Positions 16,192-23,973 of a stretch of 64,000 bases of DNA are shown here, piece after piece. Below the pieces are notes generated by a model. The model saw only the letters and a program-made list of their open reading frames with translations. It made no database searches and was not told where the DNA came from. The stretch's first letter is position 1, and every line of letters begins with the position of its first letter. Source of the DNA: Nitrogeniibacter sp050293885 (GTDB taxonomy: Bacteria; Pseudomonadota; Gammaproteobacteria; Burkholderiales; Rhodocyclaceae); NCBI GenBank assembly GCA_050293885.1, contig JBNKNO010000001.1, forward strand, positions 62,001-126,000, written 5' to 3'. The translations under genes were made by a program, and so were the position numbers.

Positions 16192-16912
16192 TGTCATCCG
16201 CCCCGACTGGCCGGCACCGGCTTCGGTCGGCGCGCTGATGACGACACGCCAAGGGGGCGTGTCGTGCGGGCCATACGCGTCCTTGAATCTGGGTGATCAC
16301 GTTGGCGATTCAGTTGAGGCGGTCATGCGGAATCGGGAGATCCTGAGGTCGCATGTGCCCGCCGCGCCGCGGTGGCTGTCGCAGGTACATGGTGTGAGCG
16401 TGGTGGACGCAGCGGATACCGAGGCCGGTCGAGAAGCCGATGCGGCGGTGTGCCGCGACCGGGGCGTCGCTTGTGCCGTCATGACCGCGGATTGTCTGCC
16501 GGTCTTGTTTTGCGACCGCGCGGGTAGCGTCGTCGCGGCGGCGCACGCGGGTTGGCGGGGGCTGTGCAGCGGCGTGCTGGAGCGCACGCTGGCGTCCATG
16601 GCGGTGGCGCCAAAAGATGTGATGGCGTGGATGGGGGCTGCCATCGGGCCGGGTGCTTTCGAGGTTGGCGCCGAGGTGAGAGAGGCATTCTGCGAGAACA
16701 ACACGGAAGACGCCGCTGCGTTCACGTGTGGGGCGGCAGAGGGGAAGTGGATGGCGGATCTGTATGCCTTGGCGAGGCGACGGCTCGAACGGTCAGGCGT
16801 CGGCAGCATCCATGGCGGAAATCTGTGTACTTACACTGATTCTGCGCGGTTTTTTTCGTATCGCCGCGATGGCGTGACGGGGCGCATGGCGGCGCTCATC
16901 TGGCTGGCTTGA
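16181..16912 (+). CDS. pgeF: YfiH/PgeF-family laccase-domain protein
   Basis: The protein has 243 residues. Family motifs are MTTRQGGVSCGPYASLNLG, SQVHG, TADCLPVLF and AAAHAGWRGL, containing the conserved Cys/His metal ligands. Members are described as peptidoglycan editing factors and as purine nucleoside phosphorylase/adenosine deaminase enzymes. The ATG overlaps the last 11 bp of rluD, as commonly seen for this pair. Function in this organism is inferred from family only. Confidence 0.9.
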   Translation: MVLDVIRPDWPAPASVGALMTTRQGGVSCGPYASLNLGDHVGDSVEAVMRNREILRSHVPAAPRWLSQVHGVSVVDAADTEAGREADAAVCRDRGVACAVMTADCLPVLFCDRAGSVVAAAHAGWRGLCSGVLERTLASMAVAPKDVMAWMGAAIGPGAFEVGAEVREAFCENNTEDAAAFTCGAAEGKWMADLYALARRRLERSGVGSIHGGNLCTYTDSARFFSYRRDGVTGRMAALIWLA

Positions 16913-16929
16913 GCTGAAGCCGCCGGTGG

Positions 16930-17154
16930 CTATTGATTCTTGCCGGAATTGACGCCATCCTGTGCCTTGCAGTCGTCTTCTGTCGCCCGTACTCGCTGTC
17001 GGCGACGGCGCTCTGGTGTGCCGAAGAGCCACAGAAACAGGGCGAGCGGCAATACACCATAGAAAATGAATGTCAGCGTGCCACCCACGATTGTTGTGTC
17101 GGAGATGGCCGCCATGAGGGCGACGTAGAGCCAGGCGAGGGCAACGATGTACAT
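16930..17154 (-). CDS. Small two-helix membrane protein
   Basis: The protein has 74 residues. It starts MYIVALAWLYVALMAAI, the first membrane segment at about 2-20. A second hydrophobic segment spans about 27-45 (LTFIFYGVLPLALFLWLFG), followed by a basic tail (RRRRQRVR). A longer upstream frame overlaps phaC antisense and is rejected. It is convergent with pgeF and divergent from phaC. No function is recognised. The clean helix pattern and position suggest a real gene. Confidence 0.65.
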   Translation of the reverse strand: MYIVALAWLYVALMAAISDTTIVGGTLTFIFYGVLPLALFLWLFGTPERRRRQRVRATEDDCKAQDGVNSGKNQ

Positions 17155-17217
17155 GGGCAAATTGTAGCGGCCCTGTACCCGAGGGGTAAGTGGTTTACGG
17201 GCTGGTGAGGAGAAGGG

Positions 17218-18951
17218 ATGTCGGACCCAAAGGATTCTGTGTTCCCCGGAGCACAGGAAATGATCAAGATGGGTGAGCAGTTCACCCGTCAGTTTTTCGA
17301 TTTCATCGGCAAGCAGGCTGCCGGCGCACAGCAAGGTAGCGCGGCGGCAGGTTTTGCGCCAGAAGCTGACAAGCTGTCTGCATTTCAGCAAGAGTTTGCC
17401 GAGCGCCATGCCAGCCTGTGGTCGCACATGATGCAGGGTGGCAGCCGTGAAGAGGGCGGCGCGCATGTGTCGCCTCCCCCCGGCGATCGGCGGTTTGCGG
17501 CAGAGGCCTGGAGCGAAAGCCCGGTCTATGACTACCTTCATCAGGCCTACCTGCTCAACTCGGAGTTCCTGAACCGCGTTGCAAGCGAGCTGCCGCTCGA
17601 AGACGGTCGCACCAAGGCGCGGGTGCAGTTTCTGACGCGCCAGTACGTCGATGCGCTGTCACCGAGTAACTTTGCCGCGACCAATCCCGAGTTCATCAAG
17701 ACGGCGCTCGATACCAAGGGCGAGAGCATCACCGCCGGCATTCAGAACCTGCTCAAGGATCTTGAAAAAGGTCGGATCTCGATGACGGATGACGAGGCCT
17801 TCGAGGTGGGTCGCAATCTCGCGACGACCCCGGGTGCGGTCATCTACGAAAACGATCTGATGCAGCTGATTCAGTATTCACCGCTGACCGAGAAGGTGGC
17901 GCAAAAGCCGCTGCTGATCGTTCCGCCGTGCATCAACAAGTTCTACATCATGGATCTGCAAGCGCACAATTCGCTGGTGCGGTTCATTGTCGAGCAGGGT
18001 GTGACCGTCTTCCTCGTGTCCTGGAAGAACCCGACGGAGAGTGAGTCGCGCGCCACTTGGGACGACTACCTTGAAAAGGGGCCGTTGACGGCGCTGGACA
18101 TCGTGCGCAGCGTGACGCGGGTCAAGAAGCCGAACGTGCTGGGTTTCTGTGTGGGCGGCACCATTCTGACCTCGGCGCTGGCCGTTGCTCGCGCCCGTGG
18201 TGAAGATCCGGTCGAGAGCCTCACCTTGATGACGACCTTGCTCGACTTTTCCGACGCCGGCGAAATCGGTTGTCTGGTTGACGAAGCGGGCGTTGCGGCA
18301 CGGGAGGCAACCATCGGCAAGGGCGGTTTGTTGCCTGGGCAGGAGCTGGCCAATGTGTTTTCCGCACTGAGGGCCAATGATCTCGTCTGGCAATACGTCG
18401 TCGGCAACTACCTCAAGGGCGATGCGCCACGGGCCTTCGATCTGCTNNNNNNNNNNNNNNNNNNNNNNNNNNNNNNNNNNNNNTTCCTGGCGTGGTATCT
18501 GCGCAACATGTACCTGGAAAACAAGCTCCGAGTACCGGGCCGTCTGAAAATGCTGGGTGAGAAGATCGACCTGCGCAAGGTCGATGCGCCTGCATACCTG
18601 CTGGCAGCGCGCGAGGATCATATTGTTCCCTGGCATAGCGCCTATCTTGCACGCAATTTGCTCGGTGGCGAGACGCGTTTCGTGCTTGGTGCCAGTGGCC
18701 ACATTGCCGGTGCGATCAATCCGGCGAGCAAGAATCGGCGCTCGTTCTGGGTCAGTGACGCGGCATGCTCTGCGCCGGAGGAATGGCTCGAGACCGCGCA
18801 AGAGAAGCCGGGCAGTTGGTGGCTGGACTGGATAGAGTGGCTCAAGCCCCGTTCAGGCAAACCGGTTGCTGCGCGCGGACGACTTGGCAGCACGAAGTTC
18901 GAACCGATCGAGCCGGCGCCCGGCCGATACGTCAAGGAGAAGTCGTCGTAG
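17218..18951 (+). CDS. phaC: Class I polyhydroxyalkanoate synthase
   Basis: The protein has 577 residues. It polymerises (R)-3-hydroxyacyl-CoA into PHA on the granule surface. The lipase-like box GFCVGG has the catalytic Cys311. Asp467 (AREDHIVPW) and His495 (GASGHIAGA) complete the triad. The N-terminal domain with YDYLHQAYLLNSEFL is typical. An N run (18447-18483) removes about 13 residues but the frame continues. A strong GAGGAGAAGGG ribosome site precedes the ATG. It is 92 bp upstream of the first phaB on the same strand. No phaA is in the window. Confidence 0.96.
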   Translation: MSDPKDSVFPGAQEMIKMGEQFTRQFFDFIGKQAAGAQQGSAAAGFAPEADKLSAFQQEFAERHASLWSHMMQGGSREEGGAHVSPPPGDRRFAAEAWSESPVYDYLHQAYLLNSEFLNRVASELPLEDGRTKARVQFLTRQYVDALSPSNFAATNPEFIKTALDTKGESITAGIQNLLKDLEKGRISMTDDEAFEVGRNLATTPGAVIYENDLMQLIQYSPLTEKVAQKPLLIVPPCINKFYIMDLQAHNSLVRFIVEQGVTVFLVSWKNPTESESRATWDDYLEKGPLTALDIVRSVTRVKKPNVLGFCVGGTILTSALAVARARGEDPVESLTLMTTLLDFSDAGEIGCLVDEAGVAAREATIGKGGLLPGQELANVFSALRANDLVWQYVVGNYLKGDAPRAFDLXXXXXXXXXXXXXFLAWYLRNMYLENKLRVPGRLKMLGEKIDLRKVDAPAYLLAAREDHIVPWHSAYLARNLLGGETRFVLGASGHIAGAINPASKNRRSFWVSDAACSAPEEWLETAQEKPGSWWLDWIEWLKPRSGKPVAARGRLGSTKFEPIEPAPGRYVKEKSS

Positions 18952-19043
18952 TGCTTGTCATGCAGTGACAGCCTGGCGGACTTTGAAGGGGGGCTGCCAG
19001 GGCATGACGACCCCTTCAACGAGGAGAGAGAGGAGATAGGCAA

Positions 19044-19784
19044 ATGGCACGAATCGCACTTGTTACAGGCGGTATGGGAGGCTTGGGTGAAGCGATCTGC
19101 ATCAAGTTGGCGGCCCTGGGATACCGGGTCATCACGACGCATTCGCCGGGCAGTTCCAGAGCCGAAGATTGGCTTCAGTCAATGAACAACATGGGGTATG
19201 GATTTCGCGGCGTTCCGTGCGATGTCTCGGATTTTGATTCCGCTGTCGCGTGTGTGAGGGATGTTGAAGACACCAACGGTCCCGTCGACGTGCTGGTCAA
19301 CAACGCCGGCATTACGCGCGACATGACCTTCAAGAAGATGACCAAGGCAGNNNNNNNNNNNNNNNNNNNNNNNNNNNNNNNNNNNNNNNNNNNNNNNNNN
19401 NNNNNNNNNNNNNNNGGCATGGTCGAAAGGCGGTGGGGGCGCGTGATCAACGTCTCGTCGGTCAACGGCCAGAAGGGCGCGTTCGGTCAGACCAACTACT
19501 CGGCGGCCAAGGCCGGCATGCATGGTTTTACGAAGGCGCTCGCACTCGAAGTTGCTCGTAGCGGCGTGACAGTCAACACCATCTCGCCGGGTTACATCGG
19601 TACGGCGATGGTGACGGCGATCCCGCAAGAGATTCTCGATAGCAAGATCTTGCCCCAGATTCCCGTCAACCGTCTCGGCAAGCCGGAGGAAATCGCAGGC
19701 CTTGTGGCCTACCTCTCTTCGGAGGAGGCGGCGTTTGTTACGGGTGCGAATATTTCGATCAACGGCGGCCAACACATGTTCTGA
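19044..19784 (+). CDS. phaB: Acetoacetyl-CoA reductase, copy 1
   Basis: This is a 246-residue short-chain dehydrogenase. It reduces acetoacetyl-CoA to (R)-3-hydroxybutyryl-CoA with NADPH. TGGMGGLGEAI near the N-terminus binds cofactor, NNAGITRDMTF follows, and the YSAAKAG active-site Tyr/Lys is present. About 22 residues are lost in the N run 19351-19415. Total length equals copy 2 exactly, which shows the gap was sized correctly. AGGAGATAGG precedes the ATG. It lies between phaC and a terminator, so phaC-phaB1 form a transcription unit. Confidence 0.93.
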   Translation: MARIALVTGGMGGLGEAICIKLAALGYRVITTHSPGSSRAEDWLQSMNNMGYGFRGVPCDVSDFDSAVACVRDVEDTNGPVDVLVNNAGITRDMTFKKMTKAXXXXXXXXXXXXXXXXXXXXXXGMVERRWGRVINVSSVNGQKGAFGQTNYSAAKAGMHGFTKALALEVARSGVTVNTISPGYIGTAMVTAIPQEILDSKILPQIPVNRLGKPEEIAGLVAYLSSEEAAFVTGANISINGGQHMF

Positions 19785-19800
19785 TTGCATTGGGCGGATA

Positions 19801-19830
19801 AAAGTGGCGCACGCGAGCGCCACTTTTTTT
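19801..19830 (+). terminator. Terminator of phaC-phaB1
   Basis: AAAGTGGCGC pairs with GCGCCACTTT across a 6-nt loop, followed by a T-run. It lies 16 bp after the phaB1 stop. Confidence 0.85.
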
Positions 19831-19840
19831 GTGGCAAACT

Positions 19841-19855
19841 TGCTGCAATGCAGCA
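19841..19855. promoter_or_regulatory. Putative PhaR operator upstream of phaB2
   Basis: The perfect palindrome TGCTGC-AAT-GCAGCA contains CTGC-N3-GCAG, the motif I recall being reported for PhaR of Rhodobacter sphaeroides. It covers the -35 position of the -10 box at 19874, which fits repression. phaR is 1.1 kb downstream. Confidence 0.55.
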
Positions 19856-19873
19856 TTTTTTTGAAATTCACTT

Positions 19874-19879
19874 TATAAT
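19874..19879 (+). promoter_or_regulatory. -10 element of the phaB2 promoter
   Basis: A perfect TATAAT in an AT-rich tract. No good -35 hexamer is visible at 16-18 bp; that stretch is occupied by the CTGC/GCAG palindrome. The predicted start near 19886 gives a leader of about 225 nt. Confidence 0.55.
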
Positions 19880-19888
19880 GGCGCGATA

Positions 19889-20110
19889 GGTGATGCAGGG
19901 AAAGCTGCATTCACCATGATGGCCAGCCCGCTCGGTCGGGCAGTTGCCGGCGATTGGGGGGAGTCCTCCCGGAGCTGCTCGGCGATGAATGAATTGGGCG
20001 ACCGCTGTCGGTGGTTCGGCTTGTTGGGTAGTTTCAAGCCTTGGCAAACCGAATCAGTGTGAAGGCGGTCTCCGTGGTTCTTTCCTGATTATTTTGATGA
20101 GGTATCGACG
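19889..20110 (+). promoter_or_regulatory. Long structured leader of phaB2 with a second inverted repeat
   Basis: The leader begins with the imperfect inverted repeat GGTGATGCAG/CTGCATTCACC (19889-19915), again TGC-rich and possibly a second PhaR contact. Further potential hairpins are GCCCG/CGGGC near 19926-19940 and GGGAG/CTCCC near 19957-19970. A 48-codon frame (19916-20062) with three Trp and no well-placed ribosome site lies within it. GATGAGG precedes the phaB2 ATG. No known riboswitch class is recognised. Confidence 0.35.
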
Positions 20111-20851
20111 ATGACGAATAAAGTGGCATTGGTAACTGGCGCAATGGGTGGTCTGGGTACGGCAATTGCTCAAGCTTTCGTAAAGGATGGCTACACGGTT
20201 GTGGCGAACTGCCTGCCGGGTTTTCCGCAGAAGGACGAGTGGCTGGCCAAGCAGCAAGAGTTGGGTTTCAAGTTCGTGGCGGCCGAAGGCGATGTCTCCG
20301 ACTACGATTCTTGCCAGGCGATGGTCGAAAAGATCGAAGCTGAAGTCGGCCCGGTCGATGTCCTCGTCAACAACGCCGGTATCACCCGTGACAAGTTCTT
20401 CCCGAAGATGGACCAGTCGCAGTGGAAGGCGGTGATGGCCACCAACCTCGATAGCCTGTACAACGTGACGCATCACATCTCACCGAAAATGGCCGAGCGT
20501 GGCTGGGGCCGCATCATCAATATTTCTTCGGTCAATGGTGTCAAGGGGCAGGGCGGTCAGACCAACTACTCGGCAGCCAAGGCGGGTGTGATCGGCTTCA
20601 CCAAGGCGCTGGCGCAAGAGCTGGCCACCAAGGGTGTGACGGTCAATGCGATCGCCCCGGGGTACATCGCTACCGAGATGGTCATGGCCATCCGCGACGA
20701 CATTCGTCAAGCGATTACCGATACCGTGCCGATGAAGCGCCTGGGTGCGCCCGAAGAAATCGGTGCGCTGTGTTCCTACCTGGCGTCTGATCTGGCCGGC
20801 TACGTTACCGGTGCGACGATCAACATCAACGGTGGCCTCTACATGCAGTGA
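20111..20851 (+). CDS. phaB: Acetoacetyl-CoA reductase, copy 2
   Basis: This 246-residue short-chain dehydrogenase is closely related to copy 1, with identical architecture: TGAMGGLGTAI, NNAGITRDKFF and YSAAKAGVIGFTKAL. It performs the same reduction of acetoacetyl-CoA. Unlike copy 1 it has its own promoter, a palindromic operator and a long leader, and it is followed by its own terminator. The two genes are therefore separately expressed. Substrate preference of the two copies may differ but cannot be read from the sequence. Confidence 0.93.
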   Translation: MTNKVALVTGAMGGLGTAIAQAFVKDGYTVVANCLPGFPQKDEWLAKQQELGFKFVAAEGDVSDYDSCQAMVEKIEAEVGPVDVLVNNAGITRDKFFPKMDQSQWKAVMATNLDSLYNVTHHISPKMAERGWGRIINISSVNGVKGQGGQTNYSAAKAGVIGFTKALAQELATKGVTVNAIAPGYIATEMVMAIRDDIRQAITDTVPMKRLGAPEEIGALCSYLASDLAGYVTGATININGGLYMQ

Positions 20852-20879
20852 TTAACGCCGCGCTGCGAAATTAATCACG

Positions 20880-20907
20880 TAAAACCCCGCCAACAGGCGG
20901 GGTTTTT
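20880..20907 (+). terminator. Terminator after phaB2
   Basis: The stem AACCCCGCC/GGCGGGGTT is followed by TTTCTT. It lies 29 bp after the stop. Confidence 0.85.
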
Positions 20908-20973
20908 CTTTGCGCACTGCGATATAATTAATTAAGAAGCGGAAGATTCATCCGCCGTGTGGAGACAAAGGTA

Positions 20974-21573
20974 ATGCCCGATCAAGTACGACTCATCAAG
21001 AAGTACCCGAACCGTCGGCTCTACGACACCCGCACCAGTTCTTATATTACGTTGGCCGACGTCAAGGATCTTGTGCTCGGCAATGACGACTTTCAGGTGA
21101 TCGACGCCAAGTCCGGCGATGACCTGACGCGCAGCATCCTGCTCCAGATCATTCTGGAAGAAGAGGCTGGCGGCGCGCCAATGTTTACCAGCGACTTGCT
21201 GGCGCACATGATCCGTTTCTACGGCAATGCGATGCAGGGCATGATGGGCAAGTACCTTGAGAACAACATCAAGGCCTTCACCGACATGCAGCACAAGCTT
21301 CAGGATCAGGCCCGTTCTGTCTACGGTGAAAACAGCCCGATCAGCCAGGATTTGTGGGCTCAGTTCCTGAACTTCCAGGGGCCGGCCATGCAGAGCATGA
21401 TGGGCGCGTACATGGAGCAGAGCAAGAAAATGCTCACGCAAATGCAGGAGCAGATGGAGAGTCAGACACGCAATCTGTTCACCGGCTTCCAGTTCCCCAA
21501 CTACGGGACCGCCGAAGGTGCGCAACAAGGCGAGCCCGAGTCCTCGTCCAAGCAGGGGCCCGGCAAGAAGTGA
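20974..21573 (+). CDS. phaR: PHA synthesis repressor PhaR
   Basis: The protein has 199 residues. It binds both PHA granules and DNA and represses phasin and its own gene in relatives. The N-terminal PHB/PHA accumulation DNA-binding region begins RLIKKYPNRRLYDT. The second half is Met/Gln-rich and amphipathic (MLTQMQEQMESQ), as expected for granule binding. The ATG at 20974 is preferred over an in-frame GTG at 20959 because GGAG-AAAGG lies just before it. A TATAAT at 20923 suggests its own promoter. It is a candidate regulator of the palindrome upstream of phaB2. Confidence 0.95.
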   Translation: MPDQVRLIKKYPNRRLYDTRTSSYITLADVKDLVLGNDDFQVIDAKSGDDLTRSILLQIILEEEAGGAPMFTSDLLAHMIRFYGNAMQGMMGKYLENNIKAFTDMQHKLQDQARSVYGENSPISQDLWAQFLNFQGPAMQSMMGAYMEQSKKMLTQMQEQMESQTRNLFTGFQFPNYGTAEGAQQGEPESSSKQGPGKK

Positions 21574-21604
21574 TTTGCATGGTGTGGTTGTCGGGGCGCA
21601 GCGC

Positions 21605-22930
21605 ATGAGTGGCGCTGATGCTCCGAAAGTGGGCTTTCTTTCGCTCGGATGTCCCAAGGCAACGGTCGACTCCGAGCACATCCTGACGCGCCTTCGCGCG
21701 GAGGGATATCAGATTTCAGCAGACTATGATGGCGCCAATCTGGTGGTCATCAATACCTGCGGTTTCGTCGACGAAGCGGTCGAAGAGTCGCTGGATGCCA
21801 TTGGCGAAGCGATGGCAGAGAATGGCCGTGTGGTCGTGACCGGCTGCCTCGGCGCCAAAGCCGACGTAATTCGCGACGCCTATCCAGATGTGCTTGCAGT
21901 GACCGGTCCGCATGCCACCGACGAGGTCATGCACGCGATCCACCAGAACGCACCCAAACCGCACGATCCCTTCATCGATCTGGTGCCACCGCAAGGTGTT
22001 CGCCTCACGCCCCGGCACTACGCCTATCTCAAGATTTCGGAAGGCTGCAATCATCGCTGCACCTTCTGCATCATCCCGTCGATGCGCGGCGATCTGGTGA
22101 GTCGTCCGATCGGCGACATCATGTCAGAGGCCGAAAAACTGGCGGACGCGGGCGTCAAGGAGTTGCTGGTGGTTTCGCAGGACACCAGCGCCTATGGTGT
22201 CGATGTGAAGTACCGGACGGGTTTCTGGGGCGGCAAGCCAATCAAGACCCGCCTGCTGGAACTGTCACGGGCGTTGGGTGAGTTGGGGATCTGGGTACGT
22301 CTGCATTATGTGTATCCGTATCCCAGTGTGGACGACCTCGTCCCGCTGATGGCGGAAGGCAAGATTTTGCCGTATCTCGATGTGCCGTTCCAGCACGCCA
22401 GCCCGCGCATTCTCAAAGCCATGAAGCGTCCGGCCAGCGCCGAGAACGTTTTGGAACGCGTGCGCAAATGGCGCAGCATCTGTCCTGATCTGACGATCCG
22501 TTCGACGTTCATCACGGGCTTTCCGGGCGAGACCGAAGCGGATTTCGAAGCCTTGCTACGTTTTCTCGAACAGGCGGAACTTGACCGCGTGGGCGCCTTC
22601 GCCTATTCGCCTGTCGATGGTGCCGTCGCGAACGATATCGCCGAAGCGGTGCCCGATGCGGTGCGTGAATCCCGTCGAGCACGACTGATGGCGTTTCAGG
22701 AAGATATCAGCACGCAGCGGCTCGAACGAAAGATCGGGCGCGAGATCACCGTGTTGGTGGACGATATCGACGAAGAGGGGGCCATCGCTCGCTCCGAAGG
22801 CGACGCGCCGGACGTTGACGGTCTGGTCATCATTCCCGAGGGTCAGCATCTCGAGGTTGGCGAATTTGCGCGCGTCCGCGTGACTGATTGCGACGTGCAC
22901 GACCTGTACGCCGAACTCGTCAACGACTGA
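21605..22930 (+). CDS. rimO: Ribosomal protein S12 methylthiotransferase RimO
   Basis: The protein has 441 residues. It adds a methylthio group to an Asp of ribosomal protein S12. The domains in order are an N-terminal UPF0004 domain with LSLGCPKATVDSE, a radical SAM domain with CNHRCTFCIIP, and a C-terminal TRAM domain. The ATG at 21605 gives the canonical N-terminus. It lies 31 bp after phaR and may be read from the same transcript, although the functions are unrelated. Confidence 0.95.
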   Translation: MSGADAPKVGFLSLGCPKATVDSEHILTRLRAEGYQISADYDGANLVVINTCGFVDEAVEESLDAIGEAMAENGRVVVTGCLGAKADVIRDAYPDVLAVTGPHATDEVMHAIHQNAPKPHDPFIDLVPPQGVRLTPRHYAYLKISEGCNHRCTFCIIPSMRGDLVSRPIGDIMSEAEKLADAGVKELLVVSQDTSAYGVDVKYRTGFWGGKPIKTRLLELSRALGELGIWVRLHYVYPYPSVDDLVPLMAEGKILPYLDVPFQHASPRILKAMKRPASAENVLERVRKWRSICPDLTIRSTFITGFPGETEADFEALLRFLEQAELDRVGAFAYSPVDGAVANDIAEAVPDAVRESRRARLMAFQEDISTQRLERKIGREITVLVDDIDEEGAIARSEGDAPDVDGLVIIPEGQHLEVGEFARVRVTDCDVHDLYAELVND

Positions 22931-23025
22931 GCCCCTCGGCGACGCTTGTCTGGCTCTATGTCATCATGGTGCGCAGCGTCATGTGCTGGCGCGCTGTCGA
23001 CTCTTCTGTAATCCAAGGACTGGCC

Positions 23026-23973
23026 ATGCATGAACTTTCACCGGCCCGCTCGGCCGATGGGTCTTTGCGTATCGGGCTTGCGCTCGGGAGTGGGGCTGCG
23101 CGTGGATGGGCGCACATTGGCGTGCTGCGCGCGCTCGAGACCGAAGGCATTTTTCCCGATGTCGTTGCCGGATGCTCGATTGGCGCGTTTGTCGGCGCTG
23201 CCGTGGCGACGGGAAATCTCGACAAACTCGCCAGTTGGGTCGAACAGCTCGGGTGGCATTCCGTCGTTTCCTTTCTCGACGTCAGTTTCCGTGGTGGGCT
23301 GATCAAGGGGGAGAAGATCATTCAGCACTTCGAGCGCGAGTTCGTCGATCTGGATTTTTCGGAACTCAAGCTTCCCTTCGCCTGTGTCGCCACCGAACTC
23401 CAAACCGGTCGGGAAGTGTGGTTGCGTGAGGGGAGTGTTGCCAAGGCCGTTCGCGCATCGATTGCCTTGCCCGGACTGTTTGCGCCGGTAGTTGAGAGTG
23501 AGCGCCTGTTGGTCGATGGCGGACTCGTCAATCCTGTCCCGGTTTCCCTGTGCCGCGCCATGGGCGCTGACGTGGTGCTTGCGGTCGATCTTGGGTCCGA
23601 CATTGTTGGCCGCGCGCGTCGACGCTTGCACCACGGACTCGATGAGGTGAGCGAGGAAGAGGCTGAAAAGAGCTGGGCGCAGCGTCTGCTTGAACGGGTC
23701 GGATTCAATGGCGACAAGGCGCCCCCCGGCGAGGTGCTGCCGTCGATGCTCGATGTGCTGACCACGAGTATCAATATCATGCAGGTGCGCATCGCGCGAA
23801 GCCGGATGGCGGGTGATCCCGCCGATGTGCAGATTTCTCCCCGCGTTGGGCAGGTGGGGCCCATGGACTACCATCGTGCGGCCGAGTCGATTGCCGAGGG
23901 TGAAGCTGCGGTTGCCCGCGTCATGCCGGCCATCCGCTACGCACTCGGTCAGGAGCATGACGATGCCACGTAA
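23026..23973 (+). CDS. Patatin-like phospholipase (RssA/NTE family)
   Basis: The protein has 315 residues from the ATG at 23026. The oxyanion loop GSGAARGWAHIG, nucleophile Ser51 in GCSIGA and Asp164 in DGG form an intact Ser-Asp dyad. It is likely a cytoplasmic lipid acyl hydrolase, substrate unknown. PHA depolymerases of the patatin type exist, but nothing here specifically supports that role beyond the nearby pha locus. Its stop overlaps the FAD oxidase start by 11 bp, so the two are translated from one message. Confidence 0.88.
   Translation: MHELSPARSADGSLRIGLALGSGAARGWAHIGVLRALETEGIFPDVVAGCSIGAFVGAAVATGNLDKLASWVEQLGWHSVVSFLDVSFRGGLIKGEKIIQHFEREFVDLDFSELKLPFACVATELQTGREVWLREGSVAKAVRASIALPGLFAPVVESERLLVDGGLVNPVPVSLCRAMGADVVLAVDLGSDIVGRARRRLHHGLDEVSEEEAEKSWAQRLLERVGFNGDKAPPGEVLPSMLDVLTTSINIMQVRIARSRMAGDPADVQISPRVGQVGPMDYHRAAESIAEGEAAVARVMPAIRYALGQEHDDAT

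Noticed and set aside
19916..20062. 48-codon leader frame upstream of phaB2 as a gene
   Set aside because: No well-placed ribosome site and no recognisable protein; kept only as an observation on the leader.
23026..23973. Patatin gene as an intracellular PHA depolymerase
   Set aside because: The only link is proximity to the pha locus; its motifs are those of the general RssA/NTE group.
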